A stretch of 64,000 nt of DNA from JANQOZ01 sp045106555 (GTDB lineage: Bacteria; Pseudomonadota; Gammaproteobacteria; Xanthomonadales; SZUA-38). The notes under the pieces are model-generated. The model did not search any database. It was given only the letters and a program-made list of their open reading frames with translations, and was not told the DNA's origin. Each line of letters opens with the position of its first letter. Within the stretch, counting starts at the first letter, position 1. The DNA lies in contig JBGCET010000002.1 in assembly GCA_045106555.1 (NCBI GenBank), positions 246,247 through 310,246 on the forward strand, written 5' to 3'. Both the position numbers and the translations under genes were made by a program. Below, one piece after another: positions 25,321 to 34,474 of the stretch.

Positions 25321-25836
25321 GTGAGCGGGTTGATGCTGCTCTATTTGGCCGCGATCACTTTCGGCGCAGCTTTTACGGGCCTGCGTGCGGTGCGTATGAA
25401 GCGCGCCTGGGGTGGTCACCGTAAAGCCTTCGAGCTCTTTGTGCACGGATCAAGTTTCCTACTGGCAATATTGGTTTTAATCGTGGGTTGGTATCTGGAT
25501 TCAGTGCTGATGATGGGTTTAAGTGCTATTGGTCTGCTCCGCTCACCCGGAACCATTCGCCGTATCTTGGTGGTGCCTAACCAGGGTCAAGAATGGAAAT
25601 ATCAGCACATGTCCTCCATGCTCGGTGCTGGCATTGCCGCACACACGGCTTTTTTGGTCTTTGGGTCCAGCCGGTTTGTCGATTCCTCGCTGAGCAATTC
25701 GGTTTGGGTGTGGTTGGCACCCACCCTGATTGGTGTTCCAGTTACGATGATTTGGATACGTTATTTGCGACGGAAAGAAGCTCCGAAGCGTTACCCAAAC
25801 CCGACGCCAACGATGGCCATGGAGTTATCGCGATGA
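25321..25836 (+). CDS. four-helix inner-membrane protein
   Basis: A 171-residue integral membrane protein with four predicted helices (starting LMLLYLAAITFGAAF, SSFLLAILVLIVGWYL, GAGIAAHTAFLVFG, WVWLAPTLIGVPVTMIWI) and a basic C-terminus. It is divergent from the sensor kinase and overlaps the next gene by ATGA, so it is translationally coupled to the TPR protein. No family is recognised with certainty. GTG 25321 or ATG 25333 could be the start. A link to the two-component system or to the efflux genes is inferred from position. Confidence 0.72.
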   Translation: MSGLMLLYLAAITFGAAFTGLRAVRMKRAWGGHRKAFELFVHGSSFLLAILVLIVGWYLDSVLMMGLSAIGLLRSPGTIRRILVVPNQGQEWKYQHMSSMLGAGIAAHTAFLVFGSSRFVDSSLSNSVWVWLAPTLIGVPVTMIWIRYLRRKEAPKRYPNPTPTMAMELSR

Positions 25837-26744
25837 ACAAGCTGATAGACAGATTTGTCCTGATTGCTGCTTTGCTGACTAGTCCCGCTGCAATGGCCAG
25901 CGACGACATCGACCCTGTGGCGTTGCAGTCCTTAATCGACGCTGGCAAAAGCAAGGCTGTAGTCAGTCAGATGGAATCCCGTCTGAAGAACGGCCCGGCC
26001 ACGGCGCAGGCACATTATTGGGCAGCCGAAGGGCAGTTAGCACAGATTGACGCCGCCTCCACGTTTCGCAAACTTGGACTGGCTCGCGCGAGCAAGAAAC
26101 ACCTTCTGGCCGCATTGGAACTTGAGCCTTCCCACGTACCGGCCAATCGCACCCTGGGACAGTTTTACCTGCAAGCGCCCGCAATCGCTGGCGGTTCCAC
26201 AAAGTTGGCGAAAGCCCAGGCGGACGCTTTGATGGCAATGGATAAGGCTGCGGCGTTGCGGTTGAAGGCCGATATAGCGCAGGCGAATGATGATCCGGAA
26301 GCGGCAATTGCTTACAACCGGCAGGCGCTGGCTGCCGGCCAATGGGACTGGGAGTATCAATACTCACTGGTCATCCAGGCGGTGCATCATCAGGTCGCCG
26401 ATGCCACAAGCCTACTGGACGAGGCCGAACGCAACGTTCGCCAACATGCCGCAGAAAATCTCCAGGCGCTGCGCCGCATTGACTACCAGCGCGGCAAGTA
26501 CGCAGCCCTGAGCGGCAAGGCGTTAGCGGCCGGTCATGCCGGCCTTAGCCGCTACCTCACCTATCAGCCGCTGGCCGACGATCCGGATCTAGTATGGGCA
26601 CAATTTCGCCTGGCTCAGGTAGAGCGCCAGCGTGGGGATGGCGCTGACGCAAACGCCAGATTGGTGCGCCTGGAGGCTGCAGAAGTCGATAAAGACCTTG
26701 GGTTTGCTCTGCAAGATGAGCGGCGTTGGCACTACACTGATTGA
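25833..26744 (+). CDS. exported TPR-repeat protein
   Basis: A 303-residue protein with a signal peptide (ending AAMAS) and several TPR-like helical hairpins (for example HLLAALELEPSHVPANRTLGQFYL and AIAYNRQALAAGQWDWEYQYSLVIQ). It starts inside the stop codon of the four-helix membrane protein and precedes the RND pump by 160 nt in the same direction. TPR proteins act as protein-protein scaffolds; a periplasmic accessory role for the pump is a reasonable guess. Confidence 0.78.
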   Translation: MNKLIDRFVLIAALLTSPAAMASDDIDPVALQSLIDAGKSKAVVSQMESRLKNGPATAQAHYWAAEGQLAQIDAASTFRKLGLARASKKHLLAALELEPSHVPANRTLGQFYLQAPAIAGGSTKLAKAQADALMAMDKAAALRLKADIAQANDDPEAAIAYNRQALAAGQWDWEYQYSLVIQAVHHQVADATSLLDEAERNVRQHAAENLQALRRIDYQRGKYAALSGKALAAGHAGLSRYLTYQPLADDPDLVWAQFRLAQVERQRGDGADANARLVRLEAAEVDKDLGFALQDERRWHYTD

Positions 26745-26906
26745 CCTGTTTGCCTGCGAGCAAGGTTCCCTGGCGGCAATCGCCAGGGCGTGGCCTGCTG
26801 ATCATCAATACATCGCAGCAGGGCGGCATCTTGTCGCTTAACGGTGCCGTGACGGAAGTATTTGGGACAGGATAAGTCCCCGCATCTCGCAAAGGGTATG
26901 CCCATC

Positions 26907-29900
26907 ATGTCCCTGATTCGATGGTCAACCGATAATCCCGCAGCACTGACCGCCGCTGCCGTTTTGGCGCTGGTATTTGGTGTGCTGGCCGTTGGGTCTT
27001 TACCCATTCAGATGCTGCCCAATCTTGAATATCCCCAGATCAACATCAATACGGGCTGGCGTTCAGCGGCGCCCCAGGAAGTGGAGGCTAGCATCATCCA
27101 GCCTCAGGAAAATGCCCTTCGCAACGTGCCGGGCGTGGTGGCCATGACCAGCAACGTGCGCAGTGGTGGCGGCAACATTCAGCTGCAGTTTGATCTGAAC
27201 ACTAACCTGCAACAGGCCATGGTGGACGTGCTCAGCGCACTGAATAATGCGCAGCAACCGCCGCCTGATGCCCAGGAGCCCAGTATTCACGTTGGCGGCT
27301 GGGGTAATCCCCTGGCGACCCTTCTGGTGCATCCCCTTGATCCGGCGCCGGGCGTGGATGTCACCCGGTTTCAGGACGTCATGGACAATGAGGTTGCGCC
27401 AGCACTGCGTAATATCCCGGGAGTGGCCCGGGTGGATCTCAATAGTGAGCGTGAGCCCATGCTGCTGGTGAATTTTGACCCGTACCTAACCGCGTCTCTC
27501 GGTCTGTCGGTGAGTGAAATTGCTCGAACGCTGACCCGGGCAGTCAACAGTACAGGCGGGTTGGCCAGCGTGGGTCGGCGTCAGTACACCGTTCGTTTTT
27601 TGGGTGGACTGGACCTTGAGCAATGGGGTGAGCTGGTGGTGGCCAGGCGCGGTGAACGGCCGGTGTTTTTGCGCGATATCGCCGAGGTGACTCAGGTGTT
27701 ATACCCGCGCTCGGGGTTTATGTACCGAACCGGCTTTCCGGCTTACTACGTCCGAGTGCAGGGTCGTTATGGCGCGAATACCGTTTCGGTGTTGGATGAC
27801 ATCAATGCCGCCATTACTGAGTTGAATGCGGGTCCTTTGGCTCAGCGGGACCTCAAGATGGTACTCAGTTTTGACTCCTCGGTGCACATTCGAAGGGCGT
27901 TAGCACTGGTCAATACCAACTTGCTTCTTGGGGTATTGCTGGCGCTTGGCGTGTTGTGGCTGTTTCTGCGCCGGCTGGGCGCCACCGCACTAATTGCGTT
28001 GACCATTCCCTTTTCTTTGGCGGCTGCATTTGTAGCGTTGAACCTGCTGGGCCGGAGCATTAACGTCATCTCCCTGGCCGGCTTGGCGTTTGCGGTGGGG
28101 CTGGTGCTGGATGCCGCGATAGTGGTGCAAGAAAATATCGTGCGCCTGCGTCAGGGCGGTATGTCTCTGGCCCGCGCTACGCAAGAAGGCCCGGCTCAGG
28201 TAGTAGGGGCGTTGGTGACATCCACCGTAACGTCTATCGCCATTTTTCTGCCTATCGTTTTCATGCAGGGTATTGAAGGTCAGCTCTTCACCGACTTGGC
28301 CATTACTCTGTCAGTAGCGGTTGCCGCATCCGCAGTTGCCGCTTTGACATTGCTCCCCGCGGCCAGCGCCCGGCTGTTGAATCAGAACGTAGACGTTGAT
28401 CCCTTGGCAAAGACATGGCGTCGCCTAAGCCAAGGGGTGATGGCGTTGACGGACTCAAGTGGACGGCGGGCGATATGGATAGTCGCCTTGATTGCCGTTC
28501 CTGTATTGAGCACTTGGGCCACTCTGCCAAAGCTGGATTTTTTGCCCCAGGCCGACGGAGACGGCGTAGAAGTATCATTTTCGATGCCGGAGGGTGTCGG
28601 GCTGACGACCATAGAAAATGAGCTGATCGGTGAGGTGATTGCTCGCCTGAAACCTCACGTGGACGGGGACGTCAATCCCGGCATTCGAGGCTACAACCTG
28701 TATTCCTACGGCACCGACTCCACCGGAATTTATATCTACCCATCTGATCCGCGTGAGGCGAGTGAATTGATGACCTTACTGAAGGAAGAGTTGCTCAGTG
28801 GATTGCCCGGAGTGAGCACGTTTGTGTCTCGGGCGTCGCTATTGAATGTCGGAATTTCTGGCGGCCGAAATATCAATCTAGACCTGCAGGGGCCTGACCT
28901 GGAGCCGCTAATGAGCGCGGCGGCGGTGGGTCTTGAGACCATTGAGCGGGACCTGCCCGGCTGGTCAGTTCGTGCCATGCCTGGAATTACCATGGCAAAG
29001 CCTGAGCTTCAGCTATCTCCCGACGACCTGCGCATCTCTCAGGCAGGGTTGGACCGTCAGGACGTGGGGGACGCCATCCGCGCTGTTACCGGCGGGCTGT
29101 ATACCGGGCGGTACTTCAATGGCCAGGAAGGTCTGGATGTCATTCTTTGGGGTGGTGGCTGGGACACGCCAGAGGACCTGGCGGCACTTCCCTTACCCAC
29201 CCCTGCAGCCGGTGTGCAGGTAATGGGCGAGCTGGCGCCTCTGCAGCGGCGCGTGGGTCCAACTCAGCTGCGTAGGGTGAATGGTCAACGCACAATCACG
29301 CTCCAAGTTCTGCCGCCTCAGGACGTCACTCTGGAGGAAGCGTTGGCGGTTTTGAAATCCCAGGTGGAACCCACAATCCAACACGCGCTGCCGGCAGGCA
29401 GCGAGATGTTTTACCGGGGTACGGCGGATGACCTGGGCAATGCGGTAACGGCCATGGCGCAAAATTTTCTGATTGCGGTGTTGATTCTTGCGCTGATTAT
29501 GGCGGCGCTTTTCCGCTCATTGATGGACAGCGTCATTGTGCTGCTGATCATGCCGCTGGCTGTGGCAGGAGGTGTGGTGGCGCTGCATATCCTGAATCTG
29601 TTTACCTATCAGGCGCTGGAACTGCTGACCATGGTGGGGCTGATCATGGTCCTTGGGCTGGTGGTGAATAATGCCATCTTGCTGGTCCACCAAACCCGAG
29701 CCGCCCAGCGTAACGGTCAGGGCTTGCGTGACGCCGTGGCGCAGGCAGTGAATATTCGCGCGCGGCCCATTTTCATGAGCACGTTGACCTCCATATTCGG
29801 CATGTTGCCGCTGATGTTGGTACCTGGCGCCGGCAGTGAAATTTATCGAGGTTTGGCCACGGTGATTGTGGGCGGCATGTGCGTCAGTTCGGTGTTTACG

Positions 29901-30038
29901 CTGATCTTACTGCCGGCGATCTTGCGTTTGCCTGAGGGTCGCCAAGTTCGACTCAGTCGACAGCTGGGCGACGACGAAGAGCGTCGAGTACCTCGCCAAC
30001 CCACAGTTCTGGTACCCCAGGCACTAAGGAAGCTCTAA
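26907..30038 (+). CDS. RND-family efflux transporter (HAE/AcrB-like)
   Basis: A 1043-residue proton-driven inner-membrane pump: first helix after MSLIRWSTDNP, two large periplasmic loops, the helix-4 region GLAFAVGLVLDAAIVVQENIVRLRQG bearing the proton-relay acidic residues, and a second helix bundle (LTMVGLIMVLGLVVNNAILLV, ARPIFMSTLTSIFGMLPL). ATG 26907 lies 10 nt behind AAAGGG; ATG 26898 is too close. It is followed after 2 nt by its periplasmic adaptor, so adaptor order is reversed relative to acrAB. No outer-membrane channel gene is nearby. Substrate unknown. Confidence 0.93.
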   Translation: MSLIRWSTDNPAALTAAAVLALVFGVLAVGSLPIQMLPNLEYPQININTGWRSAAPQEVEASIIQPQENALRNVPGVVAMTSNVRSGGGNIQLQFDLNTNLQQAMVDVLSALNNAQQPPPDAQEPSIHVGGWGNPLATLLVHPLDPAPGVDVTRFQDVMDNEVAPALRNIPGVARVDLNSEREPMLLVNFDPYLTASLGLSVSEIARTLTRAVNSTGGLASVGRRQYTVRFLGGLDLEQWGELVVARRGERPVFLRDIAEVTQVLYPRSGFMYRTGFPAYYVRVQGRYGANTVSVLDDINAAITELNAGPLAQRDLKMVLSFDSSVHIRRALALVNTNLLLGVLLALGVLWLFLRRLGATALIALTIPFSLAAAFVALNLLGRSINVISLAGLAFAVGLVLDAAIVVQENIVRLRQGGMSLARATQEGPAQVVGALVTSTVTSIAIFLPIVFMQGIEGQLFTDLAITLSVAVAASAVAALTLLPAASARLLNQNVDVDPLAKTWRRLSQGVMALTDSSGRRAIWIVALIAVPVLSTWATLPKLDFLPQADGDGVEVSFSMPEGVGLTTIENELIGEVIARLKPHVDGDVNPGIRGYNLYSYGTDSTGIYIYPSDPREASELMTLLKEELLSGLPGVSTFVSRASLLNVGISGGRNINLDLQGPDLEPLMSAAAVGLETIERDLPGWSVRAMPGITMAKPELQLSPDDLRISQAGLDRQDVGDAIRAVTGGLYTGRYFNGQEGLDVILWGGGWDTPEDLAALPLPTPAAGVQVMGELAPLQRRVGPTQLRRVNGQRTITLQVLPPQDVTLEEALAVLKSQVEPTIQHALPAGSEMFYRGTADDLGNAVTAMAQNFLIAVLILALIMAALFRSLMDSVIVLLIMPLAVAGGVVALHILNLFTYQALELLTMVGLIMVLGLVVNNAILLVHQTRAAQRNGQGLRDAVAQAVNIRARPIFMSTLTSIFGMLPLMLVPGAGSEIYRGLATVIVGGMCVSSVFTLILLPAILRLPEGRQVRLSRQLGDDEERRVPRQPTVLVPQALRKL

Positions 30039-30040
30039 CG

Positions 30041-31108
30041 ATGATGAGTCGATTCAATATTTGGTTGGTCCTTGCAGCGGCGGTGGGTGTGAGCGTTATT
30101 CCCGTAGGCCCAGTTTTGGCCCAGAGCGACCCTGAAAACCGCGTCTTGATCACTACCGTACAGGTCGCCATGGAACCGGTTTCGCCGCTGGTACCCGCAG
30201 CGGGCACCGTGTTCAGTCGACGCAGTCAGCAGATTACCGCCGGGTTGGCTGCACGCCTGGCGTATGTTGCCCAGCCCGGCCAGCGCCTGGAAGAAGGTCA
30301 ACCCGTAGCGCGTTTCGACTGCCAGTGGCTGGAGTTGCAGCGCGAAGAGCAGGATCTGGCGGCCCAGCGTGAGCACATTAATCTGCAAGCGTTGTCTGTG
30401 GAGCTTGATCGCCTGGAACAGATGCCGGGATTAACATCAGCATTACGCATCGACCAGGTACGGGCCAATCGAGATCTGGCGGAGAATGCCCGTGCGGCAG
30501 CGAAGGTAAGGGTTAGACAAACCGAGCAGCAGATATCCCGCTGTACCACTCCGGCGCCCTTTAGTGGTGTGGTTACTACCAATGGATTCCAGGCTGGCGA
30601 AGATGTGCCCCTGGGAGCGATGGTCGCCGCCTTAACCGACATCAATCACCTGGAAGTTCGGGCATCCGTGCCGGTGCGGTATTTGCCCAGGTTGGAAGCC
30701 GGTATAGAGGCCCAGGTTCGACACAACAGGGAGCTGCTGATGGGTCAGGTTCGCACCATTGTGCCAGCCGCTGACGCCACCTCTCAAACTTTTGAAGTTC
30801 GAATCGATTTACCGGCAGACGGCCCCCAATTGCTGGCCGCCGGTCAGTTGGTGAGCGTCAGCCTGCCGCTGGCGCCGATGCCGTCCATGACGCTGCCCAG
30901 GGATGCGGTCGTGCTGCGCGCCGGCGGTGCATACGTGATGCGTATTACAGCCGACATGCGGGTCGAGGAGGTGCCGGTGAGGCTGAGTGATGCGGGTAGT
31001 CTGCGGGTGGTTGTTGAGGGCTCGCTTTCGCCTGGAGATCGGGTCGCGCTGCGCGGTGCCGAGGCGCTGCATGATCGGCAGCACGTTGATGTCATTACCG
31101 ATTCATAG
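30041..31108 (+). CDS. RND periplasmic adaptor (membrane-fusion) protein
   Basis: A 355-residue HlyD/AcrA-type adaptor with signal peptide (ending VLAQ), a lipoyl-like half-motif (VAQPGQRLEEGQPVARFDCQ), an alpha-helical hairpin of ~70 residues (residues ~95-160), the second lipoyl half (CTTPAPFSGVVTTNGFQAGEDV) and beta-barrel plus membrane-proximal domains. It bridges the RND pump encoded 2 nt upstream to an outer-membrane channel supplied from elsewhere. Confidence 0.92.
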   Translation: MMSRFNIWLVLAAAVGVSVIPVGPVLAQSDPENRVLITTVQVAMEPVSPLVPAAGTVFSRRSQQITAGLAARLAYVAQPGQRLEEGQPVARFDCQWLELQREEQDLAAQREHINLQALSVELDRLEQMPGLTSALRIDQVRANRDLAENARAAAKVRVRQTEQQISRCTTPAPFSGVVTTNGFQAGEDVPLGAMVAALTDINHLEVRASVPVRYLPRLEAGIEAQVRHNRELLMGQVRTIVPAADATSQTFEVRIDLPADGPQLLAAGQLVSVSLPLAPMPSMTLPRDAVVLRAGGAYVMRITADMRVEEVPVRLSDAGSLRVVVEGSLSPGDRVALRGAEALHDRQHVDVITDS

Positions 31109-31141
31109 GGTGCTGGTCGCTCAATGCCAGACGTTGTTTTT

Positions 31142-32329
31142 TCAGGTTGCGCTGGAGGGTCTTGGTAAGGGCGCTTCGTCCCGCAGCTTTCGCCACGCCG
31201 GGTCGAGATTGACCCTTAAGAGATCACCCGCAGCCAGGTCCAGCACCTTGGGATTCATCACCCGAAACCACAGCGGTGGCAGGTAGGCCAGAACGAACAT
31301 GCCGAAGTAGCCGCTGGGCAGTTGAGGTACGTCTTCATAGTGGCGTAGCGACTGATACCGGCGGGAGGCGAAGGCATGATGATCGCTGTGGCGTTCAAGG
31401 TGAAACATCACCAGATTAGAGGCCAGATGATTGGCGTTCCAGGAGTGGTGAGGTTGGCAGCGCTCATAACGACCGTTAGCCGCTCTAGCGCGCAATAACC
31501 CGTAGTGTTCCACGTAGTTAGCGCTGGTGAGTTGCCACCAGGCAAACGCGGTTTGAATCACCAAATAGGGCACAACGATTGCGCCTAGGAAGGCTATGAG
31601 GCTGCCAAATAGCAACGCCGAAATAGCATAAGACTGCAAGATCTGATTGCGCCAACTTATACACCGATACCCCTTTCGTGCCAGCCGTTGTTGCTCCAGG
31701 TGCCAGCCACGGCGGAGCCCGCCAGGAATTTCCCGCAGGGCAAAACGATAGATGTTTTCACCAAAGCGGGCGCTGGCGCTGTCTTCTGGCGTTGCGACCT
31801 GGCTGTGGTGTCCAGCGTTATGTTCCACAGTGAAGTGGCCATAAAAAGGCACTGCCAGTGCCAGCTGTGCCATCAGTTGATCGGCCCTCAATTTCTTATG
31901 ACCTAATTCGTGGCCCAGATTCAGGCACGAACCGCTGATCGCTCCCACCAGCAGCCCTAAACCCAGTAAACCCAGCCAGTGAGGTTGATAATTCGCCACA
32001 AACCAGGCGCCACCGATCAGCGCAACGATGTGCAGCGCCACCGCCGCGTAGATCAAATACCGATAGTAGGGGTCGGCCTCCAGCTGGTGCACGACCTGCT
32101 CCGGCGGGTTGCAACTGTCGTTAGAAAATCCGAAGTCCAGCAGCGGCAGCAGCACATAGATGGCTACCAGGGGCCCCCATAAGGTCCAGGTCAATCCGGT
32201 CCAGGCCATCAGTCCCATGGCAACAAAGGGAATCAGTGGGAAAGCCACCGCCAGCAGCCACAGGTATCGTTTTTGGTCGCGATATTCGATGAGCCCACAA
32301 ATCGGGTCATGGTATTGGTAGGTTTTCAT
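31142..32329 (-). CDS. alkB: alkane 1-monooxygenase (membrane di-iron hydroxylase)
   Basis: A 395-residue integral membrane enzyme that hydroxylates terminal methyl groups of medium-chain alkanes using a di-iron centre and rubredoxin-delivered electrons. All histidine boxes are present: HELGHK, EHNAGHHxxVATPxDxxSAR, NYVEHYGLLR and LERHSDHHA. Six membrane helices are visible. ATG 32329 was chosen because GAGGACGAAGG lies upstream and the N-terminus then fits the family; a longer frame adds 34 unlikely residues. It is divergent from an AraC regulator 114 nt away. No rubredoxin gene is seen in the window. Confidence 0.93.
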   Translation of the reverse strand: MKTYQYHDPICGLIEYRDQKRYLWLLAVAFPLIPFVAMGLMAWTGLTWTLWGPLVAIYVLLPLLDFGFSNDSCNPPEQVVHQLEADPYYRYLIYAAVALHIVALIGGAWFVANYQPHWLGLLGLGLLVGAISGSCLNLGHELGHKKLRADQLMAQLALAVPFYGHFTVEHNAGHHSQVATPEDSASARFGENIYRFALREIPGGLRRGWHLEQQRLARKGYRCISWRNQILQSYAISALLFGSLIAFLGAIVVPYLVIQTAFAWWQLTSANYVEHYGLLRARAANGRYERCQPHHSWNANHLASNLVMFHLERHSDHHAFASRRYQSLRHYEDVPQLPSGYFGMFVLAYLPPLWFRVMNPKVLDLAAGDLLRVNLDPAWRKLRDEAPLPRPSSAT

Positions 32330-32442
32330 CCTTCGTCCTCTCCCCGAGGTGTGCCATTGCTGACTAGCGTGCGCCCAAATCTGCGTTGGCTGAAGCTCCC
32401 GTCCTGCCAAATACCTGTCATTAAGTGACATAATTGATCACT

Positions 32443-33456
32443 ATGGATTCAGATGACACGCGATGGCGGATTCCCGCCACCTATTTGAAAGTGATGGCGC
32501 AACAGGCCAGGGCCAGGGCTGTGCCGCTATCGAAGCTGATTGCCGGCACGGACTTTCAAACTCAAGCAGAACGACCCAGCGACGAGGCCGTCAGCTTGGA
32601 AGACACCCTGGTGATCCTGCGCAACGCGCGCCGCTTGATGGGTACGGGTTGGCACCTGGCTTTGGGGGCTCAGCTGAGCGCGCCTACCCACGGTCCGCTG
32701 GGTTTTGCGGTGGTGACCGCCGCGCGCTTCGGCGCAGCCGTTCAAGTGTTGCTTCGATTTGTCAGCACCCGGGCGCCGTTTGTGTGGGTCGCCGGTCAGG
32801 TTGAGGGCGAGCAGTTTGTACTTCGGGTGTTTGAAACGGTGGACCTGGTTGACCAGCGGGAAACGTTGATTGAGCTGGCGATGCTGTCAGTGCAACACCT
32901 GCTCGAACGTCCATTGGGTCGCGAGTTAAGCGGCGCACACGTGGCATTGGCCTATCCACCGCCAGCCTGTTCACACGACGTCGAACACGCATTTCATACC
33001 ACCGTGGAATTTGATGCGCCCGTTCACGCCCTGCGTTTTCCCGCGGTCTGGCTTGAGCAGCCCTGCGCCCTGGCCGATAAGAGCATGCACCAATATCTGA
33101 TAAGCCGCTGCGAGGACGATCTTCGCAATACGCTGGGACTGATGCCGGTGGCCATGTCGGTCCGCCAGGCGCTGCTGGCCCGCACCGGCCGAATGCCCAC
33201 CTTAAGCGAGGTCGCCGCCGCCCAGCATGTGTCCAGTCGCACCCTGATGCGTCGACTCAAGCGCAGCGGAACGTCGTATCAGGAGATTTTGGATCACGTT
33301 CGCCAGACTCTGGGGCGGGAGAGTTTGCGGTATTCGCAGCTGTCCATCTCGGACTTGTCTCAGCGCCTGGGTTACCGGGATCCAGCCAATTTCAGTCGGG
33401 CCTTCAAGCGTTGGTATGGCACCTCGCCAACGGACTTCAGAGCCCGTGGACTGTGA
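32443..33456 (+). CDS. AraC-family regulator, probable alkB activator
   Basis: A 337-residue regulator with an Arabinose_bd-type N-terminal sensor domain (about 20-200) and a C-terminal AraC HTH pair (SEVAAAQHVSSRTLMRRLKRSGTSYQEIL, then ISDLSQRLGYRDPANFSRAFKRWYGTSPTDFR). This two-domain layout is that of AlkS/ArgR-like and OruR-like regulators often placed next to alkB genes. The divergent position across a short shared promoter region makes alkB its most likely target. Confidence 0.9.
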   Translation: MDSDDTRWRIPATYLKVMAQQARARAVPLSKLIAGTDFQTQAERPSDEAVSLEDTLVILRNARRLMGTGWHLALGAQLSAPTHGPLGFAVVTAARFGAAVQVLLRFVSTRAPFVWVAGQVEGEQFVLRVFETVDLVDQRETLIELAMLSVQHLLERPLGRELSGAHVALAYPPPACSHDVEHAFHTTVEFDAPVHALRFPAVWLEQPCALADKSMHQYLISRCEDDLRNTLGLMPVAMSVRQALLARTGRMPTLSEVAAAQHVSSRTLMRRLKRSGTSYQEILDHVRQTLGRESLRYSQLSISDLSQRLGYRDPANFSRAFKRWYGTSPTDFRARGL

Positions 33457-33508
33457 TGATTTCTTGGCCCGATGGAGCGCGGGCTAAACTGAATCGGCGA
33501 ACCCTGTA

Positions 33509-33541
33509 AGAAAGCCGACCTGAGCCTTTGGTCAGGTCGGT
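33509..33541 (-). terminator. terminator after the YHS gene
   Basis: A perfect 9-bp stem CCGACCTGA/TCAGGTCGG with an 8-nt loop is followed on the minus strand by GCTTTCTT. It lies between the convergent AraC and YHS genes and closes the thioredoxin-YHS operon. Confidence 0.7.
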
Positions 33542-33560
33542 GGATTTGAATCATTGACGA

Positions 33561-34022
33561 TTAGAGGTCTTTGGCAGCGATATCCCGGATCTGGCCCCAG
33601 CGACCTTCCGACTTCACAATATTGCCGGCGATATCTTTCTGCCAGGCTTTGTAGGCAGACTGATTTTTGTTGACGTAAAGACGGCCTTCAACAACCTCAA
33701 ACGCCTTTCCGTCGATCTCAAATTTTTTGCCAAAAGACGTACCTAGTGCGCAATATCCGCCATACGCCGGCTCGTACTTGTCTGGGTTGGCACGAAAGGT
33801 ATCTCTATTGGCCGCTGATGAAAACCGGTAAACCGCACCCTCATGCTGGGCGGTGAAATCGGCGCTTCCAACAACGGGCTTACCTTCCGTGAAGTAGGCC
33901 ACCGCATCGTGACCGGCCAAAATGACATCGTTTTCGTCGGTGTCAGTTTCTACACCTGCCTGCGCGATGCTGGAGGCAAAAATAAGAGCAGCTGTTGCGA
34001 GTGTTTTGAGTTTCATGTTCAT
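33561..34022 (-). CDS. exported YHS-domain protein
   Basis: A 153-residue protein with signal peptide (ending IAQA) and a YHS domain: DVILAGHDAVAYFTEGKPVVG, YRFSSAANRDTFRANPDKYEPAYGGYCALG. YHS domains bind metal or act in redox and heavy-metal proteins. It is co-directional with thioredoxin, 37 nt downstream of it, so the pair may handle thiol or metal stress in two compartments. Length is usual for this family of periplasmic YHS proteins. Confidence 0.85.
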   Translation of the reverse strand: MNMKLKTLATAALIFASSIAQAGVETDTDENDVILAGHDAVAYFTEGKPVVGSADFTAQHEGAVYRFSSAANRDTFRANPDKYEPAYGGYCALGTSFGKKFEIDGKAFEVVEGRLYVNKNQSAYKAWQKDIAGNIVKSEGRWGQIRDIAAKDL

Positions 34023-34059
34023 GGTTTTTCCTTTATTAGTGGTCAGTGTTGTCGTTCGT

Positions 34060-34392
34060 TTACTGCGAGTTTTGCGATGTGGATTGTTGGACCAGCTTTT
34101 GCAGCACGCTGCGATTTGCCGCTCCTACATGGCTGGCTACTGGCTCTCCACGGTTAAATACCGTGAGAGTGGGAATACCTCTCACCCCGTATTGGCGGGC
34201 CAGTCCCGGCGACTGCTCAACATCCACTTTGATGATCTGCAGATCACCTTCTTCGGCCAGTGCTTCAAGCACTGGGGTCATGGCTTTGCAGGGACCACAC
34301 CATTCGGCGAAAAAGTCCACCAGTACGGGCGTCTGGGATTCCAGAACCACTTCTTGAAAGTTCTTCTCGTTGGCTAAAGGCAAATTGGACAT
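34060..34392 (-). CDS. thioredoxin
   Basis: A 110-residue thioredoxin with the active site WCGPC in VDFFAEWCGPCKAM and the cis-proline in GIPTLTVF. It is cytosolic (no signal peptide). It precedes the YHS gene and is divergent from a cupin-AraC regulator 82 nt away, which probably controls it. It is not clear whether this is the main housekeeping thioredoxin; the chain is slightly shorter at the N-terminus than TrxA. Confidence 0.93.
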   Translation of the reverse strand: MSNLPLANEKNFQEVVLESQTPVLVDFFAEWCGPCKAMTPVLEALAEEGDLQIIKVDVEQSPGLARQYGVRGIPTLTVFNRGEPVASHVGAANRSVLQKLVQQSTSQNSQ

Positions 34393-34474
34393 ATCAAATT
34401 CCTGTGTGTTGATTCGATGAGCAATACTGTAACCGTGCTAATCTCTCGAAAATATGCCTTAAAAGTTTAAATTT

